The notes below the pieces were generated by a model, which worked only from the letters and a program-made list of their open reading frames with translations, was not told the origin of the DNA and searched no databases. A stretch of 31,074 bases of DNA, from positions 1-31,074 of the forward strand of contig UQHR01000027.1 of NCBI GenBank assembly GCA_900540905.1, read 5' to 3'. The stretch is from an uncultured Collinsella sp. Lineage in GTDB: Bacteria; Actinomycetota; Coriobacteriia; Coriobacteriales; Coriobacteriaceae. A program made the position numbers and the translations under genes. Position 1 is the first letter of the stretch. Every line of letters starts with the position of its first letter. Shown here in pieces: positions 31,020-31,074 of this stretch.

Positions 31020-31074
31020 GGGACGTGTCTCTATAGTTTTGTCAACCGCGTGCTTCGCGCCATTTCGGCATGAC
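31020..31074. repeat. 55-bp inverted terminal sequence, right copy
   Basis: The exact reverse complement of bases 1-55. It lies just upstream of the tRNA-Ala promoter. It includes a TTGACA when read on the minus strand, but no matching -10 follows at the proper distance. Confidence 0.9.

Noticed and set aside
1..31074. Linear phage or plasmid with terminal inverted repeats
   Set aside because: Content is housekeeping chromosome and the shared ends are exactly 55 bp, better explained by assembly repeat ends.

Overview
The window looks like a chromosomal contig from a high-GC Coriobacteriia member, most likely Collinsella or a close relative. That placement is inference. It rests on the SUF gene order and proteins, a Rho factor with a huge charged N-terminal extension, the IscU-like/GGGtGRT pair, and the style of the short intergenic hairpin repeats. 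It is ordinary host chromosome: tRNAs, argS, rho, proA/proB, pncB. It is not a phage or plasmid. The two ends carry the same 55-bp sequence in inverted orientation, which probably marks repeats where an assembly stopped.

Layout. (1) 39-1127, minus strand: an IscR-like Rrf2 regulator followed at 8 bp by a MntA-type nucleotidyltransferase and an overlapping HepT-type HEPN RNase, so a toxin-antitoxin pair appears co-transcribed with an Fe-S-type regulator. (2) 1308-6520, plus: a complete tightly coupled sufC-sufB-sufD-sufS-sufU operon for iron-sulfur cluster assembly, divergent from the regulator and ending in a strong terminator. (3) 6521-8375: an accessory patch with a structured intergenic stretch, a 41-codon small gene with a good ribosome binding site, and a decayed REP-associated (Y1/HUH) transposase. 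(4) 8376-10133, plus: an IscU/NifU-like protein and a GGGtGRT-family protein, an uncharacterised pair with strong translation signals. (5) 10408-12956: a FAD enzyme of the fumarate reductase/L-aspartate oxidase superfamily, and a DinD homologue. (6) 13040-13334, minus: tRNA-His and two identical tRNA-Lys genes with a consensus-like promoter and a UUCG terminator. (7) 13500-15713, plus: a class I aminotransferase and a ROK sugar kinase. (8) 15828-20524, minus: VanZ-like protein, an Ala-rich membrane protein of unknown function, and rho. (9) argS (minus), then a CarD-type regulator and an HD-domain protein (plus). (10) 24514-28658: proA and proB, both minus but separated by a plus-strand proline-iminopeptidase-like gene. 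(11) 28761-30957, minus: pncB, a tail-anchored coiled-coil protein and tRNA-Ala.

How the parts connect. Regions 1, 2 and 4 share an iron-sulfur theme: the regulator probably controls suf, SufCBD/SufS/SufU build clusters, and the IscU-like/GGGtGRT pair 2 kb downstream may carry or use a cluster. The proB/peptidase/proA block joins proline synthesis with proline release from peptides. The most promising leads for something undescribed are the IscU-like/GGGtGRT pair, the regulator-MntA-HepT linkage, the rho leader and disordered N-terminus, and the set of long intergenic hairpins next to a decaying REP transposase. No CRISPR array, rRNA, integrase or phage structural gene was seen.
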